Of a DNA stretch of 9,127 nucleotides, positions 5,068-9,127 are shown piece by piece. The first letter of the stretch is position 1; every line of letters begins with the position of its first letter. The stretch comes from Bacilli bacterium (lineage in GTDB: Bacteria > Bacillota_I > Bacilli_A > RF39 > UBA660), in contig JAAWDB010000064.1 in the NCBI GenBank assembly GCA_022793555.1, positions 1-9,127 of the forward strand, read 5' to 3'. The position numbers were made by a program, and so were the translations under genes. Below the pieces are notes generated by a model that had not been told where the DNA came from, searched no databases, and saw only the letters and a program-made list of their open reading frames with translations.

Positions 5068-6987
5068 TTATTCACCTATACTTTCAAATAATTCTCGATA
5101 TACATCATCAATGATAATTCTTCGACTTACAATTACACCATTATTTACCCACTGATTTATTTTGGACACATAATCATCAGAAACTTCTTTTTTTGGCGTA
5201 AATTTTTTACTTTTACTTTGATAGGTTCCTGAATCACTTATCCAACTTAAATCAGAAAATATTGCTAAACCTTCGCTGTCACTTAATAAGTCTTTTCCAA
5301 TTAAAAGTCTTGAATCGTACTCTAAACCAAAAAGATTTAAAATTGTTGGTAAGACATCCATTTGGCTACCTACTTTATTAATTTCTACTTTTTCTTGATT
5401 TTTATTCCATATTACAAAATCACTATGATGCACTTCAAATAGTTCATCGCGTGGATATGATGACATTTCATTAATATTTGAAATATCCATAGCATAAGGA
5501 TAATGATCTCCTACTAAACAAATCACAGTATCTTCTAAAACACCCTCTTTTTCTAAGGAATCAATTAAAACTTCCATGGCTTTATCTAGATCCATTTGGG
5601 ATGCAATATAGGCTTTAGTTTCATCACTAAATGGTAAATCTTTCACTTCATCATAATATCTTTTCGTCGGTTCAAAAAGATATGGAGCATGTCCACTCAT
5701 CGTAATATAATAAGTCAAGAATTTATCTTCTTTAACATATTTTTTGATGGTTGATGCAATTAATTGTTGATCCTCAGGTGCATTTATAGAATTCCAATAA
5801 CAATCAGCTATTTTTTCTAGACCATTTTCACAAGCAAGATAATTTGGAAAACCTAGTTCTGGCATGGTATAGTTTCTAGTATAGAAATCGTATTTCCAAT
5901 TATGATAAGCATTTGTCGTATAGTTTTCTTCGGCAAACATATTACCAATTGCATATGGTAAATAAGCCTTTCCATCATGCCATACATTTACTGTATCGGC
6001 ACTAGGAATTAATCCTGTGATGGCTTGAAACTCTCCACCAGTAGTACTTAAAACAAGAGGAGAATAAAAATTAGTAAATTTAAAACCATCATTAATTAAT
6101 TTATAAAGCGTTGGAGTAGTTTCTTTATTTACAACAACGGAATTAAACGATTCTGCTAAAACAAAAATCAAATTCTTGCCTGCAAACATTCCCGTATATT
6201 TATTCTTTTTGGTCGCAGTAGCATTTTTAAAATAGGAATAAACCGACTTTGTATTCTCATCTTTAGCATTTGCAATTAAGGCATCGAAGTCAATATCTGT
6301 TTTATTATACTCTTCTTTGGTTTCACCACTGGTATCTTTTTCATCAAAAGCTAAAGTTTCGGTAAAACCAAAAATACTTCGTTGAATCTCTATTCTTTCA
6401 GCTGTAATAAGTCCAAACATATTAATAGCACTAACAATATCATTTTCTTTCCAATAAAGTTTAAATGCTGATTTATCTAATTTTTTAAATGGAAATAAAG
6501 CTAGTAATGAAAAGATATAAATGCCAATTACTAAATATATTATATTTTTTTTCTCAAAATAAAACATTTTTTCAAAATTCATTTGTTTATATTTACAAAT
6601 AAAGCCGATCAATGGAAGAAAAAGAATTACTAAATTAGCGATATTTTTATAAAGCGTATCAAAGAAAATATTTAAAAAGTCTAGAGCACCTCCTGCCATA
6701 CTGGTAACTTGAATAGAAAATGGGGTACCAAATAACGTTGTATAGATATAATTTCCAGAAAAAATTAATGTTAGAATAACCGTAAAAAAGAAAATTAATC
6801 TTTTATTGGTTTTAGGTTTTCCTAAACTTGATAAGAAAGTAAGAAATAACGCTATTATTAAACTAAATAGTGCTGTATAGATTAGACCAATATTCCAAAT
6901 ACTTGGATAAAAGAATGATTTGTGCCATATTTCTAAATATAGAATTATTAGAAAATAGTATAAAACAAGTTGAAATGTTTTTTTCAT
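5068..6987 (-). CDS. LTA synthase family phosphoglycerol transferase (sulfatase fold)
   Basis: This 639-residue protein matches LtaS in size and plan: about five N-terminal membrane helices (roughly 7-21, 31-54, 63-84, 115-130, 149-167), a linker, and an extracellular sulfatase-fold domain from about 270. Metal and active-site residues line up with LtaS: E279 in FVLAESFN, nucleophile T315 in STTGGEF (314-320), H433 in SGHAPY and D494-H495 in VGDHYPY. FYTRN (368-372) corresponds to the FWNR segment that contacts glycerol phosphate; R371 is kept, but Tyr replaces Trp. The family transfers glycerol phosphate from phosphatidylglycerol to a glycolipid or growing chain outside the cell, releasing diacylglycerol. 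It is first in the operon with asnB and the PAP2 gene. SD AGGAG (6996-7000) sits 8 bases before ATG. Whether it is the main LTA polymerase, a primase or another transferase cannot be told here. Confidence 0.88.
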   Translation of the reverse strand: MKKTFQLVLYYFLIILYLEIWHKSFFYPSIWNIGLIYTALFSLIIALFLTFLSSLGKPKTNKRLIFFFTVILTLIFSGNYIYTTLFGTPFSIQVTSMAGGALDFLNIFFDTLYKNIANLVILFLPLIGFICKYKQMNFEKMFYFEKKNIIYLVIGIYIFSLLALFPFKKLDKSAFKLYWKENDIVSAINMFGLITAERIEIQRSIFGFTETLAFDEKDTSGETKEEYNKTDIDFDALIANAKDENTKSVYSYFKNATATKKNKYTGMFAGKNLIFVLAESFNSVVVNKETTPTLYKLINDGFKFTNFYSPLVLSTTGGEFQAITGLIPSADTVNVWHDGKAYLPYAIGNMFAEENYTTNAYHNWKYDFYTRNYTMPELGFPNYLACENGLEKIADCYWNSINAPEDQQLIASTIKKYVKEDKFLTYYITMSGHAPYLFEPTKRYYDEVKDLPFSDETKAYIASQMDLDKAMEVLIDSLEKEGVLEDTVICLVGDHYPYAMDISNINEMSSYPRDELFEVHHSDFVIWNKNQEKVEINKVGSQMDVLPTILNLFGLEYDSRLLIGKDLLSDSEGLAIFSDLSWISDSGTYQSKSKKFTPKKEVSDDYVSKINQWVNNGVIVSRRIIIDDVYRELFESIGE

Positions 6988-7031
6988 TAGTTATGCTCCT
7001 ATCTATTTTTAATCAGTTTTCTTGTCTATTT

Positions 7032-7060
7032 ATTTTAACATAAACGATATATTTTGTAAA
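7032..7060 (-). promoter_or_regulatory. Promoter of the LTA-synthase-like/asnB/PAP2 operon
   Basis: On the minus strand TTTACA (7060-7055), a 17-base spacer and TAAAAT (7037-7032) form a good sigma-A promoter. TG one base before the -10 box makes it an extended -10 type. It lies between the Tex terminator and the first operon gene, giving a leader of about 38 bases. No promoter is needed for the next two genes given the 2- and 8-base gaps. Confidence 0.7.
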
Positions 7061-7083
7061 AGAAAGTCGAACTTTTTTCCACT

Positions 7084-7107
7084 AAAAAAAGATATCTGTT
7101 GATATCT
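7084..7107 (-). terminator. Intrinsic terminator of tex overlapping its stop codon
   Basis: On the minus strand AGATATC (7107-7101) pairs with GATATCT (7096-7090) around the loop AACA, followed by a T-run (7090-7084). The TAG stop of Tex (7108-7106) overlaps the base of the stem. It separates tex from the envelope operon promoter just downstream. Confidence 0.7.
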
Positions 7108-9127
7108 ATTTTTTGATTAAAGAAAGATTTACTTTCTCTTTGTCTACATCAATTTGATCGACGTAACACTTGACAATCTGCCCTACATGAACGATTTCTT
7201 TGGGATCACTTACAAATTGCTCACTCATTTTAGAAATGTGGATAAGTCCATCGTTATGGAGTCCGATATCTACGAATGCTCCAAAAGATACTACATTTCG
7301 TATTGTTCCTTCTAGTTCCATACCTTCTTTTAAATCTTTAATTTCTAAAATATCACTTTTTAATAAGACGTTGTCTAGTTCATCTCTTCGGTCAAGTCCT
7401 GGATGAACTAATTCGGTAATGATATCCTTTAAGGTATATTGATCTGTTTCTAATAAAGCAGCCATTTGTTCAATATTTTGTTTTAATAAAGTATCTTTAA
7501 ATTCTTTGGAATCCATATCTTCTAAATTTAAGTGACATTCTTTTAAGAGTTTACAAGCGATTTCATAGGATTCTGGATGTATTTTGGTACGATCTAGAGG
7601 ATTAGTACTATCTGGTACTCTTAAAAAGCCAATACACTGTTCAAATACTTTGTCTGATACTCCTTTTATTTTTTTTATTTCTTCGCGATTTTGAAATGGG
7701 GTTTTACTTTTATATTCCATGATTCCATCAATTACTTTTTTATTTAAACCAGAAATATATTTTAAAATACTAGATGATGCAGTATTTATGTTTACACCAA
7801 TGTCGTTAACAATTTTTTCTACAGTAAATGCTAGAGCATTACCTAAGTTTTTTTGATTAACATCGTGTTGATATTCTCCTACACCGATACTTTTAGGATC
7901 TATTTTGACCAATTCAGATAGTGGATCTTGAATTCTTCGACCTATTGAAATGGCACTTCGTTTTTCAACGGTTAAATCAGGAAATTCACTTATCGCTAAT
8001 TTACTAGCAGAATATACACTGGCTCCAGCTTCACTTACAATATTATATTTAACAGGCAATCCTTTAATGGATTGTGCTACAAAAGTTTCACTTTCTCTAG
8101 ATGCTGTACCATTACCAATTGCAATAACATTTACCTGGTATTTTTGAATAAGATTTCGTAATATTTCACAACTTTTTACCTTTTCATTTTTGGGTTCATG
8201 AGGATAGATAGTACTTATTTCTAATAGTTCCCCAAACGGATTTAATACAGCTAATTTACAACCAGTTCGGAAAGCAGGATCAAATCCTAAAACGACAGAG
8301 TTTTTAATTGGTTTAGTCATTAATAAATTTTCTAAGTTGTCTTTAAATGTTTCAATGGCTAGCTCTTCAGCTTTTTCAGTTAATTCTGTTCTGATTTCTC
8401 TTTCAATACTTGGTAAAATTAAACGTTTTAGGGCATCTTTGATGGCATCAATAACATAAGAAACTACAAAGGATGCAGGATTTTTAATAGTTTTTTGTTT
8501 TAAGTATTCAATAATGTTTTCTTTATCGTAATCTAATCCAACGGATAAAATAGACTCAGCTTCACCACGATTAAGAGCTAAAATACGATAGTGCTTGATA
8601 TATTTGATTCGATCTTGAAATTCATAATACATTTCATAGGTTTTCTTTTCATCAACGGCATTTTTCTTTAATTTGCTCGTAATAAATCCATTATTGTAAA
8701 TATGATTACGGATCCATTTACGGTAATAGGCATTATCACTAAACCATTCACTAATGATGTATCCTGCACCTTCTATTGCTTTTTCTACTTCCATATTATA
8801 TCCACTAGCTAATGATTCTATATTTCCATTTGTAGGAAAGCTCATGATTTTTTTTGCTAATGGTTCTAGACCTAATTTAATAGCTTCACTGGCCTTAGTT
8901 TTCTTTTTCTCTTTAAATGGTCGATATAAATCTTCCACTTCTGTCAATTTTTCACAAGCTCTTATTTCTTTTTCTAAATCACTAGTCAATAAGTCTTTTT
9001 CAGCAATCAAACGAATTACATCTTCTTTTCGTTTTTCTAGGTTACAAAGATACTGATACTCAGATTCAATTATTCTAATTTGCTCTTCATCTAAAGCACC
9101 TGTTGCTTCTTTTCGATAACGAGCAAT
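7106..9127 (-). CDS. tex: Tex family RNA-binding transcription accessory protein (N-terminus outside window)
   Basis: The frame is open from the right edge, so 673 C-terminal codons are visible and about 40-50 are missing relative to the usual 710-720 residues. The first visible residues, IARYRKEATGALDEEQIR, are the classic Tex N-terminal motif, so the TTG at 9010 is internal. Domains in order, in visible numbering: the Tex N-terminal helical region (1 to about 270), an RNase-H-like YqgF domain starting at VVLGFDPAFRTGCK (278-291, acidic D283) with VSEAGASVYSAS near 364-375, the conserved GVGEYQHDV, a helix-hairpin-helix region (about 440-505, INTASSSILKYISGL then PFQNREEIKKIKG), and a C-terminal S1 domain (about 597-672, GTIRNVVSFGAFVDIG and GLIHISKMS). 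Tex binds nucleic acid and is linked to transcription and RNA turnover; it is broadly conserved. All domains look intact. It is a separate transcript from the operon below. Confidence 0.95.
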   Translation of the reverse strand: MARYRKEATGALDEEQIRIIESEYQYLCNLEKRKEDVIRLIAEKDLLTSDLEKEIRACEKLTEVEDLYRPFKEKKKTKASEAIKLGLEPLAKKIMSFPTNGNIESLASGYNMEVEKAIEGAGYIISEWFSDNAYYRKWIRNHIYNNGFITSKLKKNAVDEKKTYEMYYEFQDRIKYIKHYRILALNRGEAESILSVGLDYDKENIIEYLKQKTIKNPASFVVSYVIDAIKDALKRLILPSIEREIRTELTEKAEELAIETFKDNLENLLMTKPIKNSVVLGFDPAFRTGCKLAVLNPFGELLEISTIYPHEPKNEKVKSCEILRNLIQKYQVNVIAIGNGTASRESETFVAQSIKGLPVKYNIVSEAGASVYSASKLAISEFPDLTVEKRSAISIGRRIQDPLSELVKIDPKSIGVGEYQHDVNQKNLGNALAFTVEKIVNDIGVNINTASSSILKYISGLNKKVIDGIMEYKSKTPFQNREEIKKIKGVSDKVFEQCIGFLRVPDSTNPLDRTKIHPESYEIACKLLKECHLNLEDMDSKEFKDTLLKQNIEQMAALLETDQYTLKDIITELVHPGLDRRDELDNVLLKSDILEIKDLKEGMELEGTIRNVVSFGAFVDIGLHNDGLIHISKMSEQFVSDPKEIVHVGQIVKCYVDQIDVDKEKVNLSLIKK

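Noticed and set aside
9008..9010. TTG as the start codon of tex
   Set aside because: The same frame continues to the window edge with 39 codons that match the conserved Tex N-terminus (IARYRKE), so the TTG is an internal Leu codon.
7200..9056. Plus-strand ORFs of 65-100 codons at 7200-7406, 7950-8147 and 8754-9056
   Set aside because: They lie wholly antisense to the tex reading frame, lack SD sequences and have no recognisable protein features; tex is clearly the coding strand.
1..9127. Reassigned genetic code (TGA as Trp), suggested by the low GC content
   Set aside because: Tryptophan is TGG in the long genes and no intact gene has an in-frame TGA; the only in-frame TGA considered is in the broken transporter remnant.
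1..9127. Mobile element, CRISPR array, tRNA or defence island
   Set aside because: No transposase or integrase motif, repeat-spacer pattern, terminal inverted repeats or cloverleaf was seen; the long genes are ordinary chromosomal families.

Overview
The window is strongly AT-rich and uses the standard bacterial code: tryptophan is TGG in every gene, and stops are TAA, TAG or TGA. Promoters are near-consensus sigma-A type (TTGACA/TATAAT) and ribosome binding sites follow the AGGAGG pattern. The genes point to a low-GC Bacillota, most likely a Bacilli relative. They include a YtxH protein, a PF06541 membrane protein, an LTA-synthase-type phosphoglycerol transferase, AsnB, a PAP2 phosphatase and Tex. 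The LTA-synthase-type protein implies a monoderm wall with polyglycerol-phosphate chemistry. I cannot name the species.

Layout from left to right: (1) 1-722, minus strand, the N-terminal 240 codons of an unrecognised protein that runs off the left edge, with its own promoter. (2) 723-1356, a 634-base stretch without an intact gene. It holds the decayed start of what looks like a MATE-type transporter gene (promoter, terminator-like leader hairpin, strong SD and ATG, then a premature stop), a second degenerate membrane-peptide frame and a 14-bp direct repeat. (3) 1357-1752, minus, a YtxH protein starting at TTG. (4) 1753-1880, two divergent sigma-A promoters. (5) 1881-2567, plus, a PF06541 membrane protein. 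(6) 2583-2617, a 15-bp perfect hairpin shared by convergent genes. (7) 6987 down to 2625, minus, a tight three-gene operon in the order LTA-synthase-like enzyme, asnB-type amidotransferase, PAP2 lipid phosphatase, with 2-base and 8-base gaps and one promoter at 7032-7060. (8) 7106 to the right edge, minus, Tex, with its N-terminus outside the window.

How the genes fit together: the three-gene operon reads as an envelope unit. The sulfatase-fold enzyme would move glycerol phosphate from phosphatidylglycerol and release diacylglycerol. The PAP2 enzyme would dephosphorylate a lipid phosphate or pyrophosphate at the membrane. The AsnB homologue between them may amidate a wall component instead of, or as well as, making asparagine; that role is inferred from context only. 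YtxH and the PF06541 protein are also membrane-associated. Tex is a housekeeping nucleic-acid-binding protein. I see no mobile element, CRISPR array, tRNA, rRNA or defence system. The least ordinary parts are the decayed locus at 929-1248, the unknown gene at the left edge and the operon composition.
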